From Pseudanabaena sp. Chao 1811 (GTDB lineage: Bacteria > Cyanobacteriota > Cyanobacteriia > Pseudanabaenales > Pseudanabaenaceae), in assembly GCF_027942295.1 (NCBI RefSeq), contig NZ_CP101416.1:62001-126000 (forward strand): a stretch of 64,000 nucleotides of DNA, read 5' to 3'. The notes beneath the pieces are model-generated. The model was not told the DNA's origin. It saw only the letters and a list, made by a program, of their open reading frames with translations, and searched no databases. Every line of letters starts with the position of its first letter. Within the stretch, counting starts at the first letter, position 1. A program made the position numbers and the translations under genes. Shown in pieces: positions 8,048 to 16,436 of this stretch.

Positions 8048-8275
8048 CTAGAGTGAGTGCTGAAATAAAGCGTTGAGATACACTTTGGCGGTGCTGCGAT
8101 AGCTATGGGATGCACCACCAAGGCGATCGCTGCCACCATTTTGTAATAGGAACAAAGATAAAGCTGCGGCAAATACGCGATCCTGATCCCAATCGGGGTG
8201 GGACTCTAGATAATTCTTGAGGGTTTCGTGCAATTCTTCAGGAATTTCGGCAAGGATGCTGACGGTCGTACTCAT
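8048..8275 (-). CDS. DUF2811-family small protein
   Basis: A 75-residue protein with the motif SILAEIPEELHETLKNYLE and WDQDRVFAAALSLFLLQN, which I recognise as the DUF2811 family widespread in cyanobacteria. The family has no known function; the helical pattern with an N-terminal strand is reminiscent of small DNA-binding or antitoxin-like ribbon-helix-helix proteins (inference). The C-terminal YRSTAKVYLNALF is conserved. A cluster of DnaA boxes lies about 290-350 bp upstream of its start. Confidence 0.75.
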   Translation of the reverse strand: MSTTVSILAEIPEELHETLKNYLESHPDWDQDRVFAAALSLFLLQNGGSDRLGGASHSYRSTAKVYLNALFQHSL

Positions 8276-8560
8276 GCTGAAACCTCAACTTTTAAACAAG
8301 TTTTGTAGGAATGTCGCAACCATTTTCAGAGGTCGGGACTTAATTGTGCGTTCAACTAGCAGTTCTTGTCAACGTAACGAAAAGATTAATGTAAAGGATA
8401 AATACATGAACAGCACTTGACAGAATCAGCATTATCATTGTTTTTCTTTTACATATCTTCATAAACTATCAGCTTCGAAAAGTTTTCCCAAGTGTGACAC
8501 TCTCCTCATTAATGAATCCTTAACCAGTAAGGCTGAAGCATGTTGATTTCTAAAACAACC
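8276..8560. other. Gene-free stretch upstream of DUF2811 gene
   Basis: A+T-rich and without a supported gene. It should hold the DUF2811 promoter. One degenerate DnaA-like word, TTTTCCCAA (about 8482-8490), is present; otherwise I see nothing. Confidence 0.4.
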
Positions 8561-8623
8561 TGTGGAAAACTCCTATTAATCTGTGGAAAAAGTCCCAATA
8601 TCTGTGGAAAACTCTGTGGAAAA
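8561..8623 (-). other. Cluster of four DnaA boxes (TTTTCCACA)
   Basis: Four exact copies of TTTTCCACA, read on the minus strand, at 8561-8569, 8582-8590, 8603-8611 and 8615-8623. The first three are spaced exactly 21 bp and the last 12 bp; all share orientation and the longer word AGTTTTCCACAG is nearly kept. TTTTCCACA is the usual cyanobacterial DnaA box. The adjoining 8624-8690 is strongly A+T-rich. The block could be an origin, a DnaA-titration site or a DnaA-controlled promoter; the gene orientations around it do not single out an origin. Confidence 0.7.
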
Positions 8624-8686
8624 CTTTTGATTTACCAACTTTAAAATTATTTATTTTTAATATTTCTGACATCTCCACTAAAAAAT

Positions 8687-8711
8687 AAAAGAGGGGCTTT
8701 GCCCCTCTTTT
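8687..8711. terminator. Terminator of the NfeD-MlaD-MlaF unit
   Basis: 11-bp arms (8687-8697, 8701-8711) with AAAAGAGGGGC/GCCCCTCTTTT sequence and a TTT loop, directly after the NfeD stop codon on the minus strand. Confidence 0.85.
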
Positions 8712-8712
8712 A

Positions 8713-9144
8713 CTATTGCAGCCAATTTTCAGGAACAACGATTAGGGTTGTGCCTTGTCGTCTTAAAACAATTACTTTCTGCTGAGCGGCGATCGCAATT
8801 TTGGGATCATCACACCTTGCTTTCCACGAGACTCCCTCATGCTGTACTCTGCCTGTCTGTCCTGCGGGAATTTCGGTCAGCGTAATCCCTTCACTCGATT
8901 CCTTAAGCTGATGGGAATCTCTAGGAATAAAGCGGCGCGATAGCACTACCAATATTCCTGAAGTTAGCATCCAAGCTACTATTTGCAAGGCAGGAATGGG
9001 CAGGATCAGTGTGATCGCAGCCACCAAAATTGCCGCTAGTCCCATTGCACCCGCAATCAACAATGTCGGTAATGGTACTAATAACTCAATTACCCAAAGT
9101 GCGATACCAATAATTAGCCAAACTTGACTAGGTGTAAAGTTCAT
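8713..9144 (-). CDS. NfeD-like membrane protein
   Basis: A 143-residue protein with two to three hydrophobic helices in the first 70 residues (WLIIGIALWVIELLVPLP, GAMGLAAILVAAITLILP, IVAWMLTSGILVVLS) followed by a soluble OB-fold (about 85-143, with GQTGRVQHEGVSWKARC). This is the short NfeD architecture, in which the domain often supports a flotillin/SPFH protein or a membrane protease. Its start overlaps the MlaD-like stop by 4 bp, making a three-gene operon with MlaF and MlaD-like genes and pointing to envelope maintenance. Confidence 0.82.
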   Translation of the reverse strand: MNFTPSQVWLIIGIALWVIELLVPLPTLLIAGAMGLAAILVAAITLILPIPALQIVAWMLTSGILVVLSRRFIPRDSHQLKESSEGITLTEIPAGQTGRVQHEGVSWKARCDDPKIAIAAQQKVIVLRRQGTTLIVVPENWLQ

Positions 9145-10469
9145 TGATCACTTGAGCTAGCAGAATTAGAAGTTCCTGTAACTGAGTTTGTTGTCGATTT
9201 GCTAATGGTCGTACTTGGTGTAGGACTATTAATTTTTACTTTTTCGGCATCAAGAGACTTTTCACGTTTGGGTTGATCGTCCGTTGCAGGCTTAATCACC
9301 TTGTTCCGCGCAACTTCGACAGTAGTCGGTAATTTAGGGAGATCGCTAGCGGTTTCACTAGATTGCGATTTGTTTGCCGTGGGCAAATTATCCAAATTCG
9401 GTGCGGTGGAGAGCAATCCCCCCAAACCATTAATCAAATTGCGAATATTACTACGGAGTTTAGGATCGCCCGTTAGTTCATCGAGATCCGCCGTAATTTT
9501 CTTGGCATTAGCAAAGGTAGCTCGCGCCGAATCCAGTGTTTCCCGTAGGGAAGCAATCGTGGCGGGATCATTTAACTCCCCAGTCACCTTGCGCAGGTTT
9601 GCCGAAGTCTCAGCCGCATTTTCTGCGAGTTTCTGCAAATTTGCGATCAGTTTGCCATCGTTTAACAGGGGTTTGGCACTAGCTAGTAGCGATCGCGCTT
9701 CTCTCGATGTAGCCGCAATCCCATCTAAGGTTTGGGCAAGTTTCTCGCGATTGACCTCAATCAAATCTTGAGCGCTATTTGCCACATTGCCTACCTTCGT
9801 CGCTGCCCCACTAATCGCATCAGCCGTATCCCCAAACTTGGCAATCTGACTTTCAAATGTGCCGACTACCCGATTAGCAGAATCAGTTAATTTCTGGATG
9901 CTTTTTGCAGTCGCTTTGGCGGAGACTAAAGTGTCATTGAGATTATCAATCAAGCTCTGATCATTAATCTTGCGGAGAGTCACACTCATGTCTTTCAGCA
10001 AAACGGTAAAGCTCACACCCCTTGAGCCTTCAATTTGTCCACCTTGGCAAACAATTAAATCATTGTTGCAATCTTTGGCAAGAGGATTGAGATTAGGATC
10101 GATCGCTACCTTATCCTTAGGCGGAAAAATATCAATATTGGTATTGCCCAAAAAGCCACTTTGATTAGTTTCGGCAATTGATTGTTTGGGAATCAGTAGT
10201 TTTGGGTTTTCAATCCCCACCTGCACATCAACCCCCTCAGCTTGAGCCGTTAGCGCCGTAACTCGTCCTACTTCTACGCCACGAAACCTCACCACTGAGC
10301 CAGTATTCAACCCACTAGCATCAGGTAATTTAATCGTAAATGTAAACTTAGAACCATTTAGTTGCAGCCCGCGCAACCAGAGCAATGCGCCCCCAAAGGC
10401 AACTACTCCACCGATGATAAATAAGCCAAGCGCACCGTCGCGTAAAGTTTTTCGCTGCACGAGCCTCAT
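9141..10469 (-). CDS. MlaD-like MCE-domain lipid-transport protein
   Basis: A 442-residue protein with one N-terminal transmembrane anchor (GALGLFIIGGVVAFGGALLWL) and an MCE/MlaD domain (about 35-120, FTIKLPDASGLNTGSVVRFRGVEVGRV). A long helical region with apolipoprotein-like heptads follows (130-360), then a low-complexity Ser/Thr/Lys tail. MCE proteins form hexameric rings that carry lipids between membranes. The long coiled region resembles cyanobacterial and chloroplast TGD2/SmtA-type proteins. It overlaps the ATPase gene by 4 bp. A permease (MlaE) is not in this window. Confidence 0.88.
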   Translation of the reverse strand: MRLVQRKTLRDGALGLFIIGGVVAFGGALLWLRGLQLNGSKFTFTIKLPDASGLNTGSVVRFRGVEVGRVTALTAQAEGVDVQVGIENPKLLIPKQSIAETNQSGFLGNTNIDIFPPKDKVAIDPNLNPLAKDCNNDLIVCQGGQIEGSRGVSFTVLLKDMSVTLRKINDQSLIDNLNDTLVSAKATAKSIQKLTDSANRVVGTFESQIAKFGDTADAISGAATKVGNVANSAQDLIEVNREKLAQTLDGIAATSREARSLLASAKPLLNDGKLIANLQKLAENAAETSANLRKVTGELNDPATIASLRETLDSARATFANAKKITADLDELTGDPKLRSNIRNLINGLGGLLSTAPNLDNLPTANKSQSSETASDLPKLPTTVEVARNKVIKPATDDQPKREKSLDAEKVKINSPTPSTTISKSTTNSVTGTSNSASSSDQ

Positions 10470-11299
10470 ACCTCCTTTGTCAAAAGTTGAATTGGACCTT
10501 CAGTACTGCCACTAAAAAATTGCCTGACATACAGATTGTCTGTCGTATCAATTGTACTCACGTTTCCTGCATAGCGCACCGATCCGCGATACAAAACCAT
10601 CAAGCGATCAGCTGTACGACGGATCGTACTATCTTGATGTGTCACCACGATGTAACTATCACAAACCTGCTGCTCCCTCAGAGATCGCATCAAGTCTTCG
10701 ATAATCGTCGAAGCGACAGGATCAAGCCCTGCGGTCGGTTCATCATAGAGCAGTACTTTTTTCGCTTGATTCTTGGCAGTGGGATCATCCATAATCGCAC
10801 GGGCAAAACTCACCCGTTTTCGCATCCCTCCCGATAGTTGGCTCGGATAGCGATCGCTAATATTTTCTAGTCCCACCAAAGCTAATTTTTGTTCAACCAG
10901 TCGATAAATTTCATGGCGGGATAATCGCGAATGCTCAAACAGTGAAAAGCCGACATTTTCAGCAACTGTCAGCGAGTCAAATAACGCCGCATTCTGAAAT
11001 ACCATGCCAATATTGAGACCATAGCCGCCTTCTTGAATATCTTCTTCAGACTCAACAAGGTTGCCATTGATATAAACTTCGCCAGCATCGGCAGCCAGCA
11101 ATCCACAAATCACCCGCAAAATCGTTGATTTACCCGTACCAGAGGGACCAATAATGGCGATCGCTTCTCCAGAATGGACAGTTAGATCAACACCATTCAG
11201 TACAGCGTTCTCCCCAAAGGCTTTATGGATTCCACGCAGTTCTAGCAAAGGCGTAACCACATTGCTACTATTTTTGGTCAGAGATCTCACTGGCTCCAT
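10466..11299 (-). CDS. MlaF-like ABC transporter ATP-binding protein
   Basis: A 277-residue ATPase with Walker A (GPSGTGKST), signature LSGGMRKRVSFARAI and Walker B (VLLYDEPTAGLDP). The signature form LSGGMRKR is typical of MlaF/Ttg2A-type ATPases that power MCE lipid transport. It begins the operon MlaF-MlaD-NfeD, with 4-bp overlaps, so products should be made together. The chloroplast counterpart is TGD3. The permease must be encoded elsewhere. Confidence 0.9.
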   Translation of the reverse strand: MEPVRSLTKNSSNVVTPLLELRGIHKAFGENAVLNGVDLTVHSGEAIAIIGPSGTGKSTILRVICGLLAADAGEVYINGNLVESEEDIQEGGYGLNIGMVFQNAALFDSLTVAENVGFSLFEHSRLSRHEIYRLVEQKLALVGLENISDRYPSQLSGGMRKRVSFARAIMDDPTAKNQAKKVLLYDEPTAGLDPVASTIIEDLMRSLREQQVCDSYIVVTHQDSTIRRTADRLMVLYRGSVRYAGNVSTIDTTDNLYVRQFFSGSTEGPIQLLTKEV

Positions 11300-11377
11300 T
11301 GGTATTTATTTCTGCTTAAGAAACATAGCTCTACAAAAAACTAACATTTTTTCAGAAACATTTCCTAAAAAAGCCAA

Positions 11378-11408
11378 AAAGAAAAGGACGCTTTGCGTCC
11401 TTTTCTTT
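11378..11408. terminator. Terminator downstream of pstB
   Basis: Perfect 14-bp arms (11378-11391, 11395-11408; AAAGAAAAGGACGC and complement) with a TTT loop, between pstB and mlaF, both on the minus strand. It can end the pst operon transcript. Confidence 0.8.
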
Positions 11409-11488
11409 GTTTAAGCAAGACGACAATGTTTTTTAGCGCGGCTTTGCCGTAACACAAACCATTGTCTCCTTAATCAAATTGCAAAATT

Positions 11489-12304
11489 CTAACCAAATCT
11501 ACCGCTAATGTACTCTTCGGTAGCAACTTGCTTGGGACTACTAAAAATTATGGAAGTGCGATCCATTTCCACTAGCTTACCTGTGCGCTTACCATGTTCA
11601 TTAATTTCTGTGTTAAAGAACGCGGTCATATCTGCCGATCGCGATGCTTGCTGCATATTGTGAGTCACAATCACCAGCGTAAACTTTTGCTTGAGTTCCT
11701 GCATCAATTCTTCGATCCGCAAAGTGGAAATCGGGTCAAGCGCCGAACAAGGCTCATCCATCAAGATCACCTGTGGTTCCACAGCGATCGCTCTAGCAAT
11801 GCATAAACGTTGCTGCTGACCACCAGAAAGCGCTAAACCACTTTCCTTGAGCTTGTCCTTGACTTCATCCCAAATGGCGGCTGAGCGCAGTGACTTCTCA
11901 ACCAAGTCATCCATATCAGTTTTAGAACCCTTAAATCCATTGATTCTGGGACCAAAGGCAATATTTTCGTAAATTGATTTTGGGAAAGGATTAGGACGCT
12001 GAAACACCATCCCAATATGACGACGCACCGCAACGGGATCGATTTTAGGATCGTAAAGATTATGCCCATTAAAGGTAATTTTCCCTCTAACTTTTGCCCC
12101 TTCAATTAGATCGTTTAGACGATTAAAGCATCTCAGAATCGTACTTTTTCCACATCCTGAAGGTCCGATAAATGCTGTAATTTGATTTTTGAAAATATCT
12201 AAGTTAACACCTGCAACTGCGGGTGAGTTAGAGCTATAAAAAACGTTAACATCTTCAACTTTTAAAACTGACTGATTGTCGGAAACGCTGCTACTTAAGT
12301 TCAT
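11489..12304 (-). CDS. pstB: Phosphate ABC transporter ATP-binding protein
   Basis: A 271-residue ATPase with Walker [10 protein letters not shown], the Pst-specific [17 protein letters not shown]-loop, signature [15 protein letters not shown] and Walker [14 protein letters not shown]. It powers high-affinity phosphate uptake with PstA and PstC, taking substrate from PstS. It is the last gene of pstS-pstC-pstA-pstB. A hairpin separates it from pstA, so its mRNA level may differ from upstream genes. Confidence 0.96.
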   Translation of the reverse strand: MNLSSSVSDNQSVLKVEDVNVFYSSNSPAVAGVNLDIFKNQITAFIGPSGCGKSTILRCFNRLNDLIEGAKVRGKITFNGHNLYDPKIDPVAVRRHIGMVFQRPNPFPKSIYENIAFGPRINGFKGSKTDMDDLVEKSLRSAAIWDEVKDKLKESGLALSGGQQQRLCIARAIAVEPQVILMDEPCSALDPISTLRIEELMQELKQKFTLVIVTHNMQQASRSADMTAFFNTEINEHGKRTGKLVEMDRTSIIFSSPKQVATEEYISGRFG

Positions 12305-12367
12305 TGTAAAAAACCAAATTCGTTAGATTTATCTCTCGTCCAATATTCTGGGTAATGCTTATTTTTG

Positions 12368-12400
12368 AGTTTGAAATTTGCCATAGGTAAATTTCAAACT
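12368..12400. promoter_or_regulatory. Intercistronic hairpin between pstA and pstB
   Basis: Perfect 12-bp arms (12368-12379, 12389-12400; AGTTTGAAATTT and complement) in the 114-bp pstA-pstB gap. There is no T-run of classic terminator form, so mRNA processing or partial attenuation is as likely as termination. Confidence 0.5.
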
Positions 12401-12418
12401 AATGCCCCATAATCTGAA

Positions 12419-13402
12419 TTACTTTGTTCGACTGCGTAGAAAGATCGCAACCAAATTCATACCTAAAACTAATAGCAAAAGCACGACGATACCTGCTGAA
12501 GCTAGTACCTGAAAGTCTGCCTTAGGATCACCAACCCATTCATAGATTTGGTAAGGCAGTACTGAAAAGAAGTTGTCGTTTGACCATAATGTATCGGTAA
12601 ATACATCCCCTATCTTACCACTGAATAAAGCCCCAAAATTGATGGGAGAAGCCTTAGGATCGAAGAGAACCGTACCTGCACCAAGCACAACTATCGGCGC
12701 AGTTTCACCAATCCCTCTAGAGGTAGAGATAATTACCGCCGTTAAAATTCCAGGTAATGCCGAAGGTAAAACATGATGGCGGATCGTTTGCCACTTAGTC
12801 GCACCAACTCCATAGGAGGCTTGTCTGATTGATTGGGGAACAGCACGGATTGCCTCTCTGGAAATCACAATTACTGGCGGTAAAATCAGTAAAGTAATTG
12901 TTAAAATCCCTGTCACTAAGACTGCCCTTCCACTGTACATGCCACGTACAAATAGCCCTAAGCCCAATAGTCCATAAATAATTGACGGAATACCAGCTAA
13001 GTTGTAAATATTTAGCTCAATGATCTCCGTAAACCAGTTTTTCTTAGCATACTCTTCTAAGTAAATGGCGGAGCAAACTCCCAAGGGAATTACTAAGAGC
13101 AGAACATAGAGCAACATCCAAATCGATCCGAGAATTGCCGCTCTATATCCAGATTCTAAAGGACGGCGCGATGGATATAGGTTAAATAGATCCCAGTTCA
13201 AGCGGCTAGAACCATCACTAACCACCTTGTAAAGCAGGAACGCCAAAACGATCAAGCCAAGGGATGTCGCAAAAATACAAAAAGCTGCAAATACTTTTCC
13301 CCATAGCTGTCTTGATGCTAGTTTTGGTTCAAATTTTGACTCGCTAGATTGTCCGTCGATCGCATTTTCTAATGGATCGAATGTATCGAACCCTTTACTC
13401 AT
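12419..13402 (-). CDS. pstA: Phosphate ABC transporter permease PstA
   Basis: A 327-residue inner-membrane protein with six hydrophobic helices and the ABC permease loop ([31 protein letters not shown] region, about residues 190-220). It forms the phosphate channel with PstC. Its start overlaps the pstC stop by 8 bp, indicating translational coupling. Confidence 0.95.
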   Translation of the reverse strand: MSKGFDTFDPLENAIDGQSSESKFEPKLASRQLWGKVFAAFCIFATSLGLIVLAFLLYKVVSDGSSRLNWDLFNLYPSRRPLESGYRAAILGSIWMLLYVLLLVIPLGVCSAIYLEEYAKKNWFTEIIELNIYNLAGIPSIIYGLLGLGLFVRGMYSGRAVLVTGILTITLLILPPVIVISREAIRAVPQSIRQASYGVGATKWQTIRHHVLPSALPGILTAVIISTSRGIGETAPIVVLGAGTVLFDPKASPINFGALFSGKIGDVFTDTLWSNDNFFSVLPYQIYEWVGDPKADFQVLASAGIVVLLLLVLGMNLVAIFLRSRTK

Positions 13403-14357
13403 AGGTTTCTTGGAAACGTTTGCTAATTTGCTTACTGATAATGTTGAGAAGAAGCGTGATCAAAAAGAGTGTCATACCCACAGCAAATAGGGCTTCGTAT
13501 TCAACGCTGCCCACCCGCGAATCACCTTTGGCAACCTGCGCGATATAGGCTGTCATCGTACCAACGGTTTGTCTCGGATCAAGGGTAAGAATCGGACGTT
13601 GTCCTGCGGCAATCGCCACAATCATTGTCTCACCGACAGCACGAGATATTCCTAAAATAATAGCGGCACAAATGCCAGACAATGCAGCTGGAAGCACGAC
13701 CTTAGTAGAAACTTCTTTTTTCGTGGAGCCAAGTCCATAGGCTGCTTCACGCAGAGAGCTTGGTACAGCAATCATTGCATCTGTACTGATTGAGGCGATC
13801 GTAGGGATAATCATTACCCCCATAATCAAGCCTGCGCTGAGAGCATTAAAGCCCTGCACCCCAGGTAGAATTTTGCTGAGTAGTGGGGTGATAAAGGTGA
13901 GCGCAAAGTATCCATATACAACAGTCGGTACACCTGCTAGCAGTTCAATAATTGGGCGGAGGAATTTACCTAAACTTGGTGAAGCATATTCTGATAGATA
14001 AATAGCCGTAGCAAGTCCTAAAGGTGTTGCTACCAACATCGCAATTAGCGCCACCATCAATGTGCCGTTAACAGTTGGCCATACACAAAAACTTTTTTCA
14101 GCAAATTGTGGTGTCCAGCTACAGCTATAGTTGCCATTCTCTAAAGTTTTACCAAATAAAAACTCACCAATACTCGCCTTACCAAAGAAACTAATGGTTT
14201 CAGAGGCAAGTACATAAACGATCGCAACTGTGGTCAGCACAGAAATGAAAGCGCAAAAAAGTAACACATAGCCGATCACACTTTCGCGGATATTGCGATC
14301 GCGGCGTTGATAGAGATCGAGTGAATCTGGTTCAAAATTATTCACGGGACTTGGCAT
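13395..14357 (-). CDS. pstC: Phosphate ABC transporter permease PstC
   Basis: A 320-residue membrane protein. The EAA loop is seen in [20 protein letters not shown] (around residues 205-225), and the cytosolic N-terminus is followed by a long first helix. A periplasmic loop contains paired Cys ([17 protein letters not shown]). It pairs with PstA. It follows pstS with a 77-bp gap containing a hairpin, as is common where the binding protein is made in excess. Confidence 0.95.
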   Translation of the reverse strand: MPSPVNNFEPDSLDLYQRRDRNIRESVIGYVLLFCAFISVLTTVAIVYVLASETISFFGKASIGEFLFGKTLENGNYSCSWTPQFAEKSFCVWPTVNGTLMVALIAMLVATPLGLATAIYLSEYASPSLGKFLRPIIELLAGVPTVVYGYFALTFITPLLSKILPGVQGFNALSAGLIMGVMIIPTIASISTDAMIAVPSSLREAAYGLGSTKKEVSTKVVLPAALSGICAAIILGISRAVGETMIVAIAAGQRPILTLDPRQTVGTMTAYIAQVAKGDSRVGSVEYEALFAVGMTLFLITLLLNIISKQISKRFQETYE

Positions 14358-14387
14358 TAAAATTTTCCAATCAAGTAAATCAAAAAA

Positions 14388-14422
14388 ATAAGCCCCCCAC
14401 CAATAACATGGGGAAGGCTTAT
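14388..14422. promoter_or_regulatory. Intercistronic hairpin between pstS and pstC
   Basis: Arms ATAAGCC (14388-14394) and GGCTTAT (14416-14422) with an inner CCCC/GGGG pairing. Position right after the pstS stop fits a 3'-stabilising or partially terminating structure that raises pstS mRNA over pstCAB. Confidence 0.55.
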
Positions 14423-14434
14423 CTCAAATTCCGA

Positions 14435-15526
14435 CTATTTCAAGTCTTTGGACATCAATTCAACAATAGGTACGCCTGTAGGAGCGCCCATAAAAGTTGT
14501 CCCCACAGTTTGAGACTTGAGACGCTCCTTAACTTTAGTAAGTGCATCACCAGGAAGAGGAACATAACCTACTTCCTTGACCAATTTTTCATCTTTAGCA
14601 AGATAGAAATCAACAAAAGCCTTAACTTCAGGACGTGCTAGAGATTTCTTGTTTACATAAATAAACAGAGGTCGAGATAAAGGAGAATATTTGCCAGTAT
14701 TAATGTTTTCAATACTAGGAGAAACACAGCCTTTGCCACCATCAACTTCAACCGCATTCAAAGACTTGGCATTTTCTTCAAAATAGGCTACACCAAAGAA
14801 GCCCATTGCACCTTTACCACCTTGAACACCCTTAACGATGATGTTGTCATCTTCGCTAGGTTGATAGTCTTTACGAATGACTTTCTCTTTTTTATTGATA
14901 GCTTCAGTGAAGTAGTCAAAAGTACCAGAGTCTGCACCAGCACCAAACAAAGCGAGAGGCTCGTTAGGGAAGTCAGGACGAACTTGATTCCAGCTTGTGA
15001 TTTTACCTTCTGACTCAGGACTCCAGATTGTTTTGAGTTCTGCGGTCGTCAAGCACTTTGCCCAAGTATTTTCTTTGTTAACAACTACAGTTAAACCATC
15101 AACTGCAACAGGTAATTCAATAAACTCAACACCTGCTTTTTTGCAATTTTCAGCTTCTTTTTCTTTGATTGGACGTGATGCATTTGAGATGTCAGTATCG
15201 CCAGCGCAGAACTTTTTAAAGCCGCCACCAGTACCACTTGTACCAACAGGAACTTTTACGCCAGGATTTGATTTTGCAAAGTCTTCAGCAACAGCCTTGC
15301 TGATTGGGGCAACTGTGCTAGAACCATCAACAGTGACGTTGCCAGATAGTTTAGATGTTTCGGCTGCGGGATCTTTTGCCGCCGTTGTTTGTGTCGCTGC
15401 GGGGCTAGATGCGGTCGCATTTGGTTTGGTGTCGTTGCCGCCGCTACAGGATGCTAGTGTTGTGGCTAATGTAACACCTGCTACAAACGTTAAAACACTA
15501 CGATTGATATTCTTTTTAGACATCAT
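14435..15526 (-). CDS. pstS: Phosphate-binding lipoprotein PstS
   Basis: A 363-residue secreted protein: signal peptide ending in the lipobox LASC, a low-complexity Thr/Ala/Pro linker, then the PBP-like fold with phosphate-contacting VDGSSTVAPI and GTSGTGGGFKKFC segments. The sequence belongs to the large cyanobacterial PstS group. It captures phosphate at the membrane for PstCAB. A Pho box with matching -10 lies upstream, so expression should rise under phosphate starvation through SphR/PhoB. Confidence 0.95.
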   Translation of the reverse strand: MMSKKNINRSVLTFVAGVTLATTLASCSGGNDTKPNATASSPAATQTTAAKDPAAETSKLSGNVTVDGSSTVAPISKAVAEDFAKSNPGVKVPVGTSGTGGGFKKFCAGDTDISNASRPIKEKEAENCKKAGVEFIELPVAVDGLTVVVNKENTWAKCLTTAELKTIWSPESEGKITSWNQVRPDFPNEPLALFGAGADSGTFDYFTEAINKKEKVIRKDYQPSEDDNIIVKGVQGGKGAMGFFGVAYFEENAKSLNAVEVDGGKGCVSPSIENINTGKYSPLSRPLFIYVNKKSLARPEVKAFVDFYLAKDEKLVKEVGYVPLPGDALTKVKERLKSQTVGTTFMGAPTGVPIVELMSKDLK

Positions 15527-15586
15527 AAAATCTGGTTGGGATTGAATCTGTTACGGTTGACTAAGCGTTTAAACTACACAAGATTG

Positions 15587-15641
15587 ATACTAAACTGCTT
15601 CCGCCAACCAAAGGTTAAGAACTGTTAAAGGTGCAGTTAAA
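15587..15641 (-). promoter_or_regulatory. pstS promoter with three-repeat Pho box
   Basis: On the minus strand three 8-bp repeats occur with 3-bp spacers: TTTAACTG (15634-15641), CTTTAACA (15623-15630) and CTTAACCT (15612-15619). This is the cyanobacterial SphR/PhoB box design (YTTAACCW repeated every 11 bp). A -10-like TAGTAT (15587-15592) lies 19 bp downstream, so the box takes the place of a -35 element. Confidence 0.82.
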
Positions 15642-15847
15642 TTTGGATTGCCAACAATATTTTGTGTCAAGACTTGCAAACTTTAAGTATATTTTCCTGC
15701 TTACCTAGGGATGCTTAGGAAAATAAGAAACCGTTTTTTGGGTGCATATAAGCCTGATCACGAAAAATCTGGTGCATTAACTTCATTACATTGCTGAATA
15801 CCTAAAGCCTTTCATGATCGCTTCACTATAGAAAAAGCTAAGTGTCT
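15642..15847. other. Gene-free stretch upstream of the Pho box
   Basis: No gene or clear structure seen; A+T-rich sequence between the pstS promoter and a dispersed repeat. Confidence 0.4.
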
Positions 15848-15974
15848 TAATACAACGTCAGTTCGACGAAGGCAGAAAATGGTAAAAATCGCTAAGCGAT
15901 TTTTACCATTTTCTGCCATTTGCACAGCGCTGCGCGCTGCGCAAATGGCGTTATCGAACTCACGTTAATACAAT
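15848..15974. repeat. Two-hairpin dispersed repeat, copy A
   Basis: Contains two palindromes: GGCAGAAAATGG...CCATTTTCTGCC (about 15871-15918) and CATTTGC...GCAAATG (about 15917-15947). The ends TTAATACAACGTCAGTTCGA and TCGAACTCACGTTAATACAA form imperfect inverted repeats. Reverse-complemented, the unit aligns along its length with copy B at 21059-21180. Confidence 0.75.
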
Positions 15975-16223
15975 TTGCCTGCTAAACTATTAAAACTTAA
16001 ATTTATCTAAGTTAAAGATCCAGTAGTAAATATCGAGTATGGGTTAAGCGATCGCAAAACCTCTCCTAAATTATTTTTACATTCTAATGGGGAATCTCTT
16101 TCTTGTTTATTACTATTCAGTCTAGAAGTAAATAATTTGTCATCTCTATTCCACGCAACATTAGTTCTTAATTAAACATAATTCTTTATTGATAGAAGGA
16201 ATTAATCATAAGGCTAGAAAACG
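15975..16223. other. Gene-free A+T-rich stretch
   Basis: No open frame, RNA or repeat that I can support. Confidence 0.4.
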
Positions 16224-16320
16224 ATATAGCGTATACCAATCTAGTGAAGTACAGGGTTATGTCCCTACCTTCGGCGAGGACATAACCCTCTGTACATCGC
16301 TTGCTTGAAAAGCGCTATAT
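16224..16320. repeat. Palindromic element with ATATAGCG ends
   Basis: Outer inverted ends ATATAGCG (16224-16231) and CGCTATAT (16313-16320). The core stem GTACAGGGTTATGTCC pairs with GGACATAACCCTCTGTAC (one bulge) around a loop containing CTTCGG. Non-coding. Confidence 0.65.
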
Positions 16321-16436
16321 AGGAACTTATCTCCACAGATAAATGTCAATAATTGAATAATTCATAGACAATATTTAAAGAATATTTGCTTGACTATTAT
16401 TATTTAGTGAAGCTTAAGACATAAGGAGCAGGACGC

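Noticed and set aside
8276-8712. Calling the DnaA-box region a confirmed origin
   Set aside because: Genes on both sides run in the same direction and no dnaA/dnaN is nearby; only DnaA binding is supported.
8550-8738. Minus-strand frame of 62 codons with repeated VFHR residues
   Set aside because: The repetition comes from the four DnaA boxes, and the frame crosses the nfeD terminator; no start signal.
9301-9771. Plus-strand 156-codon frame
   Set aside because: Shadow of the MlaD-like gene on the other strand, with Ser/Ala-rich content typical of antisense frames.
14997-15545. Plus-strand 182-codon frame
   Set aside because: Antisense shadow of pstS, whose product is unmistakable.
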